From Rhodospirillaceae bacterium (GTDB lineage: Bacteria; Pseudomonadota; Alphaproteobacteria; Thalassobaculales; Thalassobaculaceae): DNA of 64,000 nucleotides. The position numbers and the translations under genes were made by a program. The notes beneath the pieces were generated by a model, which was not told the origin of the DNA, did no database searches, and was given only the letters and a program-made list of their open reading frames with translations. The DNA is taken from assembly GCA_018401495.1 (NCBI GenBank), contig JAGYJX010000020.1, positions 62,001 through 126,000 of the forward strand, written 5' to 3'. This document shows, piece by piece, positions 17,609 to 26,892 of this stretch (the first letter of the stretch is position 1; each line of letters opens with the position of its first letter).

Positions 17609-17887
17609 ATGATATCGAGTTTCCGGCACAAGGGCCTCGAAGCGTTCTACCGATCTGGCTCTACGCGCGGCATCCAGCCAGCTCACGCAGCAAAGCTCGC
17701 TCGTATCCTTGCCGCACTCGACGCAGCGTCGGTACCTGCCGAGTTGAACCTGCCGTCCTTCAAGCTGCACCCGCTCAAGGGATCGTTGAAGGGCCTCTGG
17801 TCGGTGTGGGTCAACGGCAACTGGCGCGTGACGTTTCGGTTTGCCGATAGCGACGTGGAGCTTGTCGACTACCAAGACTATCACTAG
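17609..17887 (+). CDS. higB: HigB/RelE-type toxin
   Basis: A 92-residue mRNA-interferase-like toxin. Family features are FRHKGLEAFYRSGSTRGIQ, PSFKLHPLKGSLKGLWSVWV and NWRVTFRFADSDVELVDYQDYH. It starts at ATG 17609 just after the palindrome, without a clear Shine-Dalgarno, so the transcript may have a very short leader. Toxin first and antitoxin second, 13 bases apart, is the usual HigBA order. Confidence 0.9.
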   Translation: MISSFRHKGLEAFYRSGSTRGIQPAHAAKLARILAALDAASVPAELNLPSFKLHPLKGSLKGLWSVWVNGNWRVTFRFADSDVELVDYQDYH

Positions 17888-17900
17888 AGGAGTCGGGTCC

Positions 17901-18188
17901 ATGATCGGCAACCATCCCCATCCAGGCGAATTGTTGCAGGCGGACGTCCTCGAGCCGCTCGGTTTGACGGTGACCGAGGCGGCGCGGCGCTTGAGCATGT
18001 CTCGGGTGGCGTTGTCGCGGGTCCTCAACGGTCGTGCGGGTATCAGCCCGGACCTCGCCATTCGACTGGAGCAGGCGGGCGTCAGCACGGCGCGCTTCTG
18101 GGTCGCATTGCAGGCCAACTACGACCTGTCTTGCGCCATGCGCCGGGAGCAGCCGCCGGTGAAGCCGCTGCAGTCGTCGGCCGCTTAG
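17901..18188 (+). CDS. higA: HigA-type antitoxin (XRE)
   Basis: A 95-residue helix-turn-helix antitoxin: HPGELLQADVLEPLGLTVTE, then RLSMSRVALSRVLNGRAGIS and LAIRLEQAGVSTARFWVALQ, with the ARFW / LQxxYDL ending typical of HigA/VapI. It neutralises the toxin and probably binds the palindrome at 17584. ATG 17901 has AGAGGAG upstream. Confidence 0.92.
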   Translation: MIGNHPHPGELLQADVLEPLGLTVTEAARRLSMSRVALSRVLNGRAGISPDLAIRLEQAGVSTARFWVALQANYDLSCAMRREQPPVKPLQSSAA

Positions 18189-18281
18189 CGGCTCCCGCGG
18201 CCCGACTTCCCGGCCCTTGCCCCTTCGGCATCGCGGGGTAGAGTCCGGTCCCGTCCGAACCCGTGCGAGAAAGGCCGTCCG

Positions 18282-21113
18282 ATGGCCGAGTCCGAGTCCA
18301 CCGCCGTCGCCGCCCCGCCGCCCGCCAAGGAGGGGCAGTGCCATCTCTATCTGGTCGACGGCTCGGGCTACATCTTCCGCGCCTACCACGCGCTGCCGCC
18401 GATGAACCGGCCGGACGGCACGCCGGTGAACGCGGTGTTCGGGTTCTCGTCGATGCTGGTGCGGCTGATCGACGACCTCGACGCCGACCATCTGGCGGTG
18501 ATCTTCGACGCCTCCCGGCTGACCTTCCGCAACGACATCTATCCCGAGTACAAGGCCCAGCGCCCCGAGGCGCCGGAGGATCTGGTGCCGCAGTTCGCGC
18601 TGATCCGCGAGGCGACGCGCGCCTTCAACGTGCCGTGCATCGAGATGGACGGCTTCGAGGCCGACGACCTGATCGCCACCTATGCCCGGCAGGCCAGCGA
18701 GCGCGGCTGGCGGGTCACCATCGTGTCGTCCGACAAGGACCTGATGCAGCTCGTCGCCGACGGCGTCGACATGTTCGATCCGATGAAGAACCGGCCGATC
18801 GGCCGGGCCGAGGTGATCGAGAAGTTCGGGGTGCCGCCGGAGAAGGTGGTCGACGTGCAGGCGCTGGCCGGCGACAGCGTCGACAACGTGCCGGGCGTGC
18901 CGGGCATCGGCGTCAAGACCGCCGCGCAGCTGATCACCGAGTACGGCGACCTCGACTCCCTGCTGGCCCGGGCCGGCGAGATCAAGCAGCCGAAGCGGCG
19001 CGAGACCCTGATCGAGCACGCCGAGAAGGCGCGGATCTCCAAGCGGCTGGTCACCCTCAAGGCCGATGTCGAGGTGCCCGAGCCGCTCGAGGACCTGGCG
19101 GTCCGTCACATCGACCCGGTCATGGTGCTGCCGTTCCTGAAGGAGCAGGGCTTCAAGCGGCTGATCGCGCGGTTCGAGGGCGAGGCCAGCGCCGCCGCCG
19201 ACGGCCGCTCGCCGGCCACGGTGGCGATCGTCGAGCCGACCGGCGAGGCCGCCTCCTACGAGCTGGTGCAGGACCTCGCCGCCCTGGAGCGCTGGATCGC
19301 CGCCGCCACCGACCTCGGGGTGGTCGCCTTCGACACCGAGACCACCGGCCTCGACTGCATGCGCGCCGACCTGGTCGGGGTGTCGCTGGCGATCGCCCCC
19401 GGGCGCGCCTGCTACATCCCGCTGCGCCATGTCGGCCGGCAGGCGCAGGGCGACCTGCTGGGCGGGGTGCCGGCCGAGCCGGCGCCGCCGCAGATCCCGT
19501 TCGACGAGGCGATCGCGCGCCTGAAGCCGCTGCTCGAGAACCCGTCGGTCCTGAAGATCGCGCACAACGCCAAGTACGACTGCCTGCTGCTGAGCCGCGA
19601 GCGCAACGGCGGCATCGCCGTCGCCCCGATCGACGACACCATGTGCCTGTCCTACGTGCTGGAAGGCGGCCTGCACGGCCACGGCATGGACGAGCTGTCG
19701 CGCCTGCATCTCGGCCACGAGACCATCAAGTTCGAGGACGTCTGCGGCAAGGGCAAGGGACAGATCTCGTTCGGCGAGTGCGCCCTCGACCGGGCCTGTG
19801 CCTACGCCGCCGAGGACGCCGACGTCACCTTCCGCCTGCACGCGCTGCTGAAGCCGCGCCTGGTGCCGGAGCGCATGACCACGGTCTACGAGGCCCTGGA
19901 ACGACCGCTGATCCCGGTGCTGGTGGCGATGGAACGCGCCGGCATCAAGGTCGATCCCTCGATCCTGCGCGACATGTCGGCGGATTTCGGCCGGCGCATG
20001 GTGACCCTGGAGAGCGAGATCCAGAGCCTGGCCGGCGAGCCCTTCAACGTCGGCTCGCCCAAGCAGCTCGGCGAGATCCTGTTCGACAAGATGGGGCTGG
20101 CCGGCGGCAAGAAGGGCAAGACCGGCGCCTACGGCACCGGCGCCGACATCCTGGAGACGCTGGCCGCCGAGGGCTCGGAACTGGCCCGCAAGGTGCTCGA
20201 CTGGCGCCAGATCGCCAAGCTGAAGTCGACCTACACCGACGCCCTGGTCGACAGCATCAACCCCGACACCAAGCGGGTTCACACCTCCTACTCGATGGTC
20301 GGGGCCGCCACCGGCCGGCTGTCGTCGAACGACCCGAACCTGCAGAACATCCCGATCCGCACCGAGGAGGGGCGCAAGATCCGCACCGCCTTCGTCGCCG
20401 AGCCCGGCAACGTGCTGCTGTCGGTCGACTACTCGCAGATCGAGCTCAGGCTGGTCGCCGACATCGCCGGCATCGACAGCCTGCGCCAGGCGTTCCTCGG
20501 CGGCATCGACATCCACGCCCAGACCGCCTCGGAGGTGTTCGGCGTGCCGCTGTCGGAGATGACCTCCGACATCCGGCGCAAGGCCAAGGCGATCAACTTC
20601 GGCATCATCTACGGCATCTCGGGCTTCGGGCTGGCCCGCCAGCTCGGCACGCCGCAGGGCGAGGCGCAGGCCTACATCAACGCCTATTTCGAGCGCTTTC
20701 CCGGCATCCGCGACTACATGAACGAGATGAAGGCGTTCGCCCGCGAGCACGGCTACGTCGAGACCAAGTTCGGCCGCAAGGTCCACATCCAGGCGATCCG
20801 CGACAAGAACCCGGCGATGCGCAGCTTCGGCGAACGCGCCGCGATCAACGCGCCGATCCAGGGCACCGCCGCCGACATCATCAAGCGCGCCATGGTCCGC
20901 CTGCGGCCGGCGCTGGAGAAGGCCGGGTCGCCGGCCCGCATGCTGCTGCAGGTGCACGACGAACTGGTGTTCGAGGTGCCCGAGGACGCCGTCGAGGCGA
21001 CGTCGGCCCTGGTCCGCGAGGTCATGGAGGGGGCGGCGGCGCCGACCCTGAACCTGTCGGTCCCGCTGGTCGCCGACGCCGGCTGGGCGAAGAGCTGGGC
21101 CGAGGCCCACTGA
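18282..21113 (+). CDS. polA: DNA polymerase I
   Basis: Full-length, 943 residues, with three domains. The 5'-3' exonuclease is at about 20-300 (YLVDGSGYIFRAYHALPPM, MDGFEADDLIATYARQ, SSDKDLMQLV). The proofreading 3'-5' exonuclease at about 345-540 keeps its acidic residues (AFDTETTGLD, AHNAKYDCLLL, YAAEDADVTFRLH). The polymerase domain has NDPNLQNIPIRTEEGRKIR, LLSVDYSQIELRLVAD, the finger helix RRKAKAINFGIIYGIS and the catalytic QVHDELVFEVP. It is used in Okazaki maturation and repair. It is convergent with the PfpI gene. Confidence 0.98.
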   Translation: MAESESTAVAAPPPAKEGQCHLYLVDGSGYIFRAYHALPPMNRPDGTPVNAVFGFSSMLVRLIDDLDADHLAVIFDASRLTFRNDIYPEYKAQRPEAPEDLVPQFALIREATRAFNVPCIEMDGFEADDLIATYARQASERGWRVTIVSSDKDLMQLVADGVDMFDPMKNRPIGRAEVIEKFGVPPEKVVDVQALAGDSVDNVPGVPGIGVKTAAQLITEYGDLDSLLARAGEIKQPKRRETLIEHAEKARISKRLVTLKADVEVPEPLEDLAVRHIDPVMVLPFLKEQGFKRLIARFEGEASAAADGRSPATVAIVEPTGEAASYELVQDLAALERWIAAATDLGVVAFDTETTGLDCMRADLVGVSLAIAPGRACYIPLRHVGRQAQGDLLGGVPAEPAPPQIPFDEAIARLKPLLENPSVLKIAHNAKYDCLLLSRERNGGIAVAPIDDTMCLSYVLEGGLHGHGMDELSRLHLGHETIKFEDVCGKGKGQISFGECALDRACAYAAEDADVTFRLHALLKPRLVPERMTTVYEALERPLIPVLVAMERAGIKVDPSILRDMSADFGRRMVTLESEIQSLAGEPFNVGSPKQLGEILFDKMGLAGGKKGKTGAYGTGADILETLAAEGSELARKVLDWRQIAKLKSTYTDALVDSINPDTKRVHTSYSMVGAATGRLSSNDPNLQNIPIRTEEGRKIRTAFVAEPGNVLLSVDYSQIELRLVADIAGIDSLRQAFLGGIDIHAQTASEVFGVPLSEMTSDIRRKAKAINFGIIYGISGFGLARQLGTPQGEAQAYINAYFERFPGIRDYMNEMKAFAREHGYVETKFGRKVHIQAIRDKNPAMRSFGERAAINAPIQGTAADIIKRAMVRLRPALEKAGSPARMLLQVHDELVFEVPEDAVEATSALVREVMEGAAAPTLNLSVPLVADAGWAKSWAEAH

Positions 21114-21136
21114 GCTGCGGCGCTGTCGGCGGCCTG

Positions 21137-21745
21137 TCAGGCGCGCTGGTAGCCGAGTGCGTCGCGGTTCGCCGCCAGCGCCCGGGAATACTCCATGACC
21201 CGCGCCACGTCGGCGGCGACCGCCTCGCCGTGGCTGCGCGCCAGGCAATAGAACATCACGTCGAGGCCGAGGGTGACGCCGCCCCCGGTCACCACGTCGC
21301 CGGCGTCGACGATGGCCGCGGGGCAGGTGTCGTGGCGCTCCGCCAGCAGGTCCAGCGGCGGCGTCTCGCCGGCGAACACCTCGCGCTTGGTGGTGACGCG
21401 ACGGCCGTCGAGGCGCCCGGCGGCGTCGAGGAGCATCGCGCCGGTGCACATCGACGCGACCCGCGCCCTGGTGTCGCGGATGAAGCCGAGGGTGGCCGGG
21501 CTGGCGGCCGCCTGCACCCAGCCGGGCCCGCCGGTCACGATCAGGTCGGTCAGGCCGTCGGGGGCGGAGGCGAAGTCGTGGTCGCTGACCACCCGCAGGC
21601 CGTTGGCGCAGACGATCTCGCCCCGGCGTTCGGCGATCCCGACGAAGCTCAGCGACGGCACCAGCCGCCGCGCCATCGACAGCACCCCGAAGGCGGCCCC
21701 GACGTCGATCGGCTCGACCCCGTCGTACAGCAGGATTCCATACAT
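21137..21745 (-). CDS. DJ-1/PfpI family protein
   Basis: A 202-residue cysteine-dependent protein of the DJ-1/PfpI superfamily. The nucleophile Cys is in VASMCTGAMLLDAAG, a likely acidic partner is in LLYDGVEPID near the N-terminus, and TVTGGP-like VTGGPGWVQ follows. It is closest to isocyanide-hydratase-like and transcription-regulator-like members, but lacks a DNA-binding domain. It ends the PfpI/M20/amidohydrolase group on the minus strand. Confidence 0.82.
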   Translation of the reverse strand: MYGILLYDGVEPIDVGAAFGVLSMARRLVPSLSFVGIAERRGEIVCANGLRVVSDHDFASAPDGLTDLIVTGGPGWVQAAASPATLGFIRDTRARVASMCTGAMLLDAAGRLDGRRVTTKREVFAGETPPLDLLAERHDTCPAAIVDAGDVVTGGGVTLGLDVMFYCLARSHGEAVAADVARVMEYSRALAANRDALGYQRA

Positions 21746-21784
21746 CAGGATCTCCCTCGGTTTCGGGTCGCCGCCCGGCGACCG

Positions 21785-22912
21785 TTACTCCAGCGTCTCG
21801 AACAGCCGGGCCAGCAGTTTCGTGCGCGGCACCAGGCAGGACACCAGCAGGTGCTCCTCGTGGGTGTGCGGGCCGTCGCCGACCACGCCGAGGCCGTCGA
21901 GGGTCGGCACGCCGAGGGACCCGGTGAAATTGCCGTCGCTGCCGCCGCCGGCGACCCGCTCGCCCGGGATCTCGAAGCCGATCTCGCGGGCCAGCGCGCA
22001 GGCCTGGTCGTAGAGCGACTGGATTTCCGGCGACTTGGCGTAGGGCGGCCGGAACAGCCCCGGCGTCACCTCCAGGCGGACGTCCGGGTCGACCGGGGTG
22101 AGCGCCGAGAGCCGGGCGCGCACCTCGGCCTCGTTGTCGACCGTCGCCACCATCACGTAGACGCAGGCCCGGCATTCGATCGGCACCAGGTTCTCATGGG
22201 TGCCGCCGGAGATGGTCCCGACGTTCAGGGTGATGTTGCGCTCGTAGTCGGTCATCGCCTCGATGGCGGTCACCTGGTGGGCCATCTCGCGGATCGCGCT
22301 GCGGCCCTTCCGGTGGTAGGCGCCGGCGTGGGCCGGGCGGCCGGTGGTCTTCAGGTGGTAGCGGGCGATGCCGTGGCGCGCGACGGTGATCCGCCCGCCG
22401 TCGCCGGACGGCTCGACCACCAGTGCTAGCCGGTGCTTGGCGGCCTCGGCCTCGATGCGGGCGCGCGACGTCGGGCTGCCCATCTCCTCGTCGGGGATGA
22501 ACATCACCGTCACCGGCAGGCGCGGGCGTGCGCCGTTGGCGCGCAGATGCGCCAGCGCCTGCAGCGCCATGACGTTGCCGCCCTTCATGTCGTAGATGCC
22601 GGGGCCGTAGGCGCGGTCGCCCTCGACCCGGAACGGCAGCGGCCCGGCGAGCGTGCCGACCGGGTGCACGGTGTCCATGTGGCCGAGCAGCAGGATGCCG
22701 TCGGCGTTGGTCTCGCCCGGGATCCGGCCGATCAGGATGTCGGCGAATCCGTCCACCCCGGGCACCCGCTCGACGCTGGCGCCGAGGTGGCGAAGCTGCG
22801 CCTCGGCGAGGTCGGCGACCCGGTTCACCGCCCCGGCGTCCTGGGTCGGGCTCTCGATCTCCACCCAGCGCCGCACGGCCGCCAGCAGCGCCTCGCTCGT
22901 CAGTTCCTTCAT
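21785..22912 (-). CDS. M20 family metallopeptidase (carboxypeptidase G2-like)
   Basis: A zinc exopeptidase of 375 residues. Metal and catalytic motifs are LLLGHMDTVHPVG, GPGIYDMKGGNVMALQAL, MFIPDEEMGSPTSR (catalytic Glu and metal Glu) and the final His in HTHEEHLL. The dimerisation domain lies between (HAGAYHRKGRSAIREM). The CPG2 branch removes C-terminal glutamate from folates and N-acyl amino acids. It lies 27 bases after the amidohydrolase on the same strand, so both may act on one compound. Confidence 0.88.
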   Translation of the reverse strand: MKELTSEALLAAVRRWVEIESPTQDAGAVNRVADLAEAQLRHLGASVERVPGVDGFADILIGRIPGETNADGILLLGHMDTVHPVGTLAGPLPFRVEGDRAYGPGIYDMKGGNVMALQALAHLRANGARPRLPVTVMFIPDEEMGSPTSRARIEAEAAKHRLALVVEPSGDGGRITVARHGIARYHLKTTGRPAHAGAYHRKGRSAIREMAHQVTAIEAMTDYERNITLNVGTISGGTHENLVPIECRACVYVMVATVDNEAEVRARLSALTPVDPDVRLEVTPGLFRPPYAKSPEIQSLYDQACALAREIGFEIPGERVAGGGSDGNFTGSLGVPTLDGLGVVGDGPHTHEEHLLVSCLVPRTKLLARLFETLE

Positions 22913-22939
22913 GCGCGATCCCCCCGGTTCGGCCGTCCT

Positions 22940-24389
22940 TCAGTTCAGCGCCTCGCGGGTCTCGAACACCATCGGCGACAGCTGGTCGGCGGTGCGGCCG
23001 GCCCAGTCGAGGCCGGGGATGTTGCGCATCGAGCGGGCCTGCGCCGCCTGCAGTTCGCCGAGCGCCGAGCGCAAATCGATGGTGGTGATCTCGCCGTCCT
23101 TCACCACCTGCCGGCCGTCCACGAACACGTCGCGGACGGCGCGGTCGCAGGCCGCGAACACCAGGCTGCGGATCGGCTCGCGCACCGGCATCATCGACGG
23201 CTCGGTCAGGTCGACGCAGACCAGGTCGGCGCGTGCCCCCACGGCGAGCCGGCCGATGTCGTCGCGGCGCAGGGCCCGGGCGCCGCCGACGGTGGCGGCG
23301 TTGAAGATGTCGGAGGTGTTGAGATCGTCGACGGTCTCGGCCACGGCGCGGGCGACGGTGCCGACGTTGCGCATCTCCTCCAGGAAGTTGTGCGGGTAGG
23401 TGTCGGTGCCGATGCCCATGTTGATGCCCTGGCGGACATAGCCGCCGAAGGTGCGCAGCGCGATGCCGCGGCGCATGAACACGGTCGGGCAGTGCGCCAC
23501 GGTGGCGCCGCTGTCGGCCAGCAGCCGGAGGTCGTCGCGGGTCGACCAGTGCACCCACGGGTGGTGGTCGAGGAAGATGCCGTGGCCGATGATGCTGTGC
23601 TCGCCGAGCACGCCGATGTCGTCCATCCACTGGATCGGCGTGCGGCCGTGGCGCCGGATCATCTCCTGGAACTCGGTCACCGACTGCGCCGCGTGGGTCT
23701 GCCAGGGCAGGTTCTTTTCCTGGGCGTAGTCGAAGGCGTCGCGCAGCAGCTCGGCCGAGCAGGTGTCGATCTGCGACGGCGCCATCATGCCCATCAGGCG
23801 GCCGGACGGGTGCTGGTTGGCCAGGTCGATGACCCGCTGGGCCCGCTCGAAGCCGGCCCGGCCGCGCCTGCTCGTCCCACTCGTACTGCAGCTGGTGGCC
23901 GTCCTTGGTGTACCAGCGCGCGTCGCGGAACGCCGGGGCGACGCAGGCGCGGATGCCGGACTCCGCCAGCACGTCGAGCCAGGCGTCGAACGGCGCCGAG
24001 AAGTCGACGACCGTGGTCACCCCGCTCTTCAGCAGCTCGGCCATCGCCACCCGCACGCTGGCGGCCAGCCCGTCGGGATCGTTCTCGAAGATGGTCAGGA
24101 ACTCGTACAGCGACGAGTGGTAGAAGCCGGGGCTGCGGATCTCGTCGGTGATGCCCTTGCGCAGCGGCTCGCTGGTCGGGTGGCTGTGGATGTTGATCAT
24201 GCCCGGCATGACCATCAGGTCGCCGCCGTCGATCTCGCGCGCCGCCTCGCCGGCGTAGCGCCCGCCGACATGGGTGACGGCGCCGTCGGCGAACGCCACG
24301 TCGGCGCCCTTCAGGTACACGTGGCGGCTGTCGCGCGCGCTCCAGGCGACCACCCAGGCGGCGTTGCGGATCACGGTGGTCTCGGGCAT
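22940..24389 (-). CDS. Amidohydrolase (Atz/Trz-guanine deaminase-like), frameshifted
   Basis: A metal-dependent hydrolase of about 482 residues once one base is corrected near 23866, between YEWDEQA and GFERAQRVIDLANQHPSG. Features are VMPGMINIHSHPTSEPL (metal HxH), WQTHAAQS, GHGIFLDHHPW, ATVAHCPTVFMRRG and the catalytic Asp in MGIGTDTYPHN, then GARADLVCVDL. This branch deaminates or dechlorinates heterocycles such as guanine or s-triazines; the substrate here is unknown. It is divergent from the XRE-cupin regulator at 24539. Confidence 0.85.
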
Positions 24390-24520
24390 GGCGGCCTCCG
24401 GGCGGGACGGGTGAGGGGGCGGGCGGCGGGACCGGAATCAAAGCACGCCGAGGGCCGAACCGGCAACGTCCGGACACGCGCGCACGCGGCTGTCGATCCG
24501 GCTTGACTGCGCGTCATATG

Positions 24521-24535
24521 TGGGAATATTTCTCA
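24521..24535. promoter_or_regulatory. Near-palindrome at the XRE-cupin start
   Basis: TGGGAA-TAT-TTCTCA has one mismatch and overlaps the likely promoter between two divergent units. It is a candidate autoregulatory operator. Confidence 0.35.
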
Positions 24536-24538
24536 GAT

Positions 24539-25111
24539 ATGGAAAGCAACGCTCCCGACGACCTCTCCATCGACCGCCGCATCGCCCAGCGCCTGCGGGC
24601 CCTGCGCGCCGAGCGTGGCTGGCCGCTCGACGAACTCGCGCGGCGCAGCGGCGTCAGCCGCGCCACGCTGTCCCGCCTGGAGAACGCCGAGGTCAGCCCG
24701 ACCGCCAGCGTCCTCGGCAAGCTGTGCGCGGTCTACGGCCTGACCATGTCGCGCCTGATGCACCTGGTGGAGGGCGACTTCGCGCCGGTCCTGCGCCGCG
24801 CCGAGCAGCCGGTGTGGTCGGACCCGGAGATCGGCTTCCGGCGCCGATCGCTGTCGCCGCCCGCCCAGACCCTGGCGGGCGAAGCGCTGGAGTGCGATCT
24901 CGATCCGGGGGTGCGCATCGCCTACGACGAGCCGCCGCGGCCGGGGCTGGAGCATCACCTCGTGATGGTGGACGGCGAGCTCGAGGTCACCGTCGGAGGT
25001 CGGGCGCACAGCCTGCGGCCCGGCGACTGCCTGCGCTACCAGCTGTTCGGGCCGAGCGCCTTTGCCACCCCCGCGCACTCCGGTGCCCGCTACGTGCTGT
25101 TCATGGTGTGA
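24539..25111 (+). CDS. XRE-family regulator with cupin domain
   Basis: A 190-residue regulator with HTH at about residues 12-66 (IAQRLRALRAERGWPLDEL, SGVSRATLSRLENAEVSP) and a C-terminal cupin (LEHHLVMVDGELEVTVGG, HSLRPGDCLRY). The start is uncertain: ATG 24539, ATG 24518 or TTG 24503 are all in frame and none has a clear Shine-Dalgarno. A TTGACT/AATATT promoter-like pair at 24503-24530 would put transcription start almost at ATG 24539, so a leaderless message is possible. It is divergent from the amidohydrolase/M20/PfpI genes and likely controls them. Confidence 0.87.
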   Translation: MESNAPDDLSIDRRIAQRLRALRAERGWPLDELARRSGVSRATLSRLENAEVSPTASVLGKLCAVYGLTMSRLMHLVEGDFAPVLRRAEQPVWSDPEIGFRRRSLSPPAQTLAGEALECDLDPGVRIAYDEPPRPGLEHHLVMVDGELEVTVGGRAHSLRPGDCLRYQLFGPSAFATPAHSGARYVLFMV

Positions 25112-25122
25112 GGCAGGTCGAC

Positions 25123-25659
25123 ATGATCGAGGGTGTTCGGACCGATATCGCGGCGCTGTCGGCGGAGGACGCCGCCGGCCGGGTCGGTGAACTCGGGGCG
25201 CTCCTTCGGGACTGCGTCCACGACGGCGCCAGCGTCGGCTTCGTCCTGCCGTGCCCGCAGGCGCGCTTCGAGGCGTTCTGGAGCGACAATGTGGTGCCGG
25301 CCGTCCGGCGCGGCTCGCGCCTGCTGCTGGTGGCGCGCCTCGGCGACCGGATCGTCGGAACGGTGCAACTCGACCACGATACCCCGGCCAACCAGCCGCA
25401 CCGCGCCGAGGTGCGCAAGCTGCTCGTCCACCCGGCGTTCCGGCGCCGCGGCATCTCGCGCGCCCTGATGACCGAGCTGGAGGCGCGGGCCGCCGGGCTC
25501 GGACGCCGTCTGCTGACCCTGGATACCCGCACCGGAGACGCCGCCGAGCCTCTCTACGCCTCGCTCGGCTACAGCACCTCCGGGGTGATACCCGGGTACT
25601 GCCTGGACCCGGCTGGCGGCCGGTTCGACTCCACCACCATCATGTACAAGGCGCTGTAG
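25123..25659 (+). CDS. GNAT family N-acetyltransferase
   Basis: A 178-residue acetyl-CoA-dependent acetyltransferase. The acetyl-CoA loop is VRKLLVHPAFRRRGISRALM near residue 95-115, followed by LTLDTRTGDAAEPLYASLGY, the classic motif B. ATG 25123 lies 11 bases after the regulator's stop, so they are probably cotranscribed. The substrate is unknown; the branch resembles detoxifying acetyltransferases. Confidence 0.87.
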   Translation: MIEGVRTDIAALSAEDAAGRVGELGALLRDCVHDGASVGFVLPCPQARFEAFWSDNVVPAVRRGSRLLLVARLGDRIVGTVQLDHDTPANQPHRAEVRKLLVHPAFRRRGISRALMTELEARAAGLGRRLLTLDTRTGDAAEPLYASLGYSTSGVIPGYCLDPAGGRFDSTTIMYKAL

Positions 25660-25661
25660 CC

Positions 25662-26116
25662 GTGCCGCCGCCGCCCTGGTCGTCCTGGCGCTGATCGCGG
25701 GCGGGCTGCTGGCGGCCCAGGGACCGATCCTGGCGCGGCTGGCGCTGCACGCCGGCGGGCCGATCCAGGCGGCGATCGTGGCCTTCGCGATCGGGCTGGC
25801 CGCGCTGCTGGCGGTCTGCGTGCTGTCCGGCGGGTCGCTGCCCCGGCCGTCCGGGATCGCCCGGATGCCGATCTGGCTTTGGGCCGGCGGCCTGATCGGG
25901 ACCAGCCTGCTGGTGCTGACGCTGCACGCGGTGCCGCGGATCGGCGTGACGACGTTCGCGGCGGCGGTGGTCTGCGGCCAGCTGCTGGCGGCGCTGGCCT
26001 ACGACCATTTCGGCGCGTTCGGCATGGAGCTCCGCCGGATCGGCCCGCGCGAGGTCGCCGGCGCAGCGTTCCTGCTCGCCGGCCTTCTGCTGATCACCGC
26101 GCGCCATCGAGAGTAA
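25662..26116 (+). CDS. DMT-superfamily YdcZ/DUF606 transporter, probable frameshift at the start
   Basis: Small membrane protein of about 150 residues with four to five hydrophobic helices. The body reads LIAGGLLAAQGPILARLALH, IVAFAIGLAALLAVCVLSGG, LWAGGLIGTSLLVLTLHAV and GAAFLLAGLLLITARHR, a good match to the YdcZ half-size DMT family. The only plausible start is GTG 25662, 2 bases after the GNAT stop, but it is one base out of frame with the body. A single indel in the CCG/CCC run near 25675 would restore it. Otherwise translation would start at GTG 25778 and lose the first helix. Confidence 0.68.
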
Positions 26117-26148
26117 GGAGGCGCCAGGCCAGTAGGATTGTTTGCAGT

Positions 26149-26168
26149 TTGGATTGTTGACAATCCAA
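26149..26168. promoter_or_regulatory. GntR-type operator
   Basis: TTGGATTGT-TG-ACAATCCAA is a perfect 9-bp inverted repeat with the TTGT..ACAA core of FadR-group GntR sites. An extra half-site GGATTGTT lies at 26135-26142, one 16-base step from GGATTGTT at 26151-26158. It lies about 50 bases before the HAD gene, and the GntR gene is second in the same operon, so autoregulation is likely. Confidence 0.72.
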
Positions 26169-26216
26169 CAACCTCTGGCATCGTGGCACCTCCAAGCGTC
26201 CTCGCCGGAGGCCCCG

Positions 26217-26882
26217 ATGGCTCCCTCGATCCGCTACGTCTCGTTCGACTGCTACGGCACGCTCACCAATTTCCGGGTCGGCGACGTCACGCGCGTCCGC
26301 CTCGCGGACCGGGTGGCGGCCGACCGCATGGCGGCCTTCCTGGAGGATTTCAGCGCCTACCGCCTGGACGAGGTGCTGGGCGCCTGGAAGCCCTACCCGG
26401 AGGTGCTGCACCGCTCGCTCGAGCGGAGCTGCCGGCGCTGGGGTGTCGCCTTCGACCCGGCCGACGCCCAGGCCATCGTCGACGCCGTGCCGACCTGGGG
26501 GCCGCACGCCGACGTGCCGGCGCCGCTGGCCCGGGTGGCCGCCGAACTGCCGCTGGTGATCCTCTCGAACGCCTCGAACGACCAGATCCAGTCCAACGTC
26601 GACAAGCTCGGCGCGCCGTTCCACGCGGTGCTGACCGCTGAGCAGGCGCAGGCCTACAAGCCGCGCTTCCGGGCCTTCGAGCACATGTTCGACAGCCTCG
26701 GCTGCGGGCCCGAGCACTTCATGCACGTGTCGTCCAGCCTGCGCTACGACCTGATGTCGGCGCACGACCTGAGGATCGGCCGGCGGGTGTTCGTCGACCG
26801 CGGCCACGGGCCCGGCAACCCGGCCTACGGCTACCAGGAGATCGCCGATCTCGGTGGCCTGCCCGGCCTTCTCGGCCTCTAG
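26217..26882 (+). CDS. Haloacid dehalogenase type II-like HAD hydrolase
   Basis: A 221-residue HAD enzyme. The nucleophile Asp is in VSFDCYGTLTNF, motif II is VILSNASND, motif III Lys is in AYKPRFRAFEHM, and motif IV is less standard (DLMSAHDLRIGRRVFVDR). This pattern is that of L-2-haloacid dehalogenase-like proteins, many of which act as phosphatases instead. The start ATG 26217 is chosen over an upstream in-frame ATG that lies inside the operator. Confidence 0.85.
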   Translation: MAPSIRYVSFDCYGTLTNFRVGDVTRVRLADRVAADRMAAFLEDFSAYRLDEVLGAWKPYPEVLHRSLERSCRRWGVAFDPADAQAIVDAVPTWGPHADVPAPLARVAAELPLVILSNASNDQIQSNVDKLGAPFHAVLTAEQAQAYKPRFRAFEHMFDSLGCGPEHFMHVSSSLRYDLMSAHDLRIGRRVFVDRGHGPGNPAYGYQEIADLGGLPGLLGL

Positions 26883-26892
26883 GGGGCGCGCG

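Noticed and set aside
17811..22429. Frames of about 1,400 codons on both strands across polA
   Set aside because: They are shadows of polA, with low-complexity Arg/Ala/Asp-rich products and no motifs.
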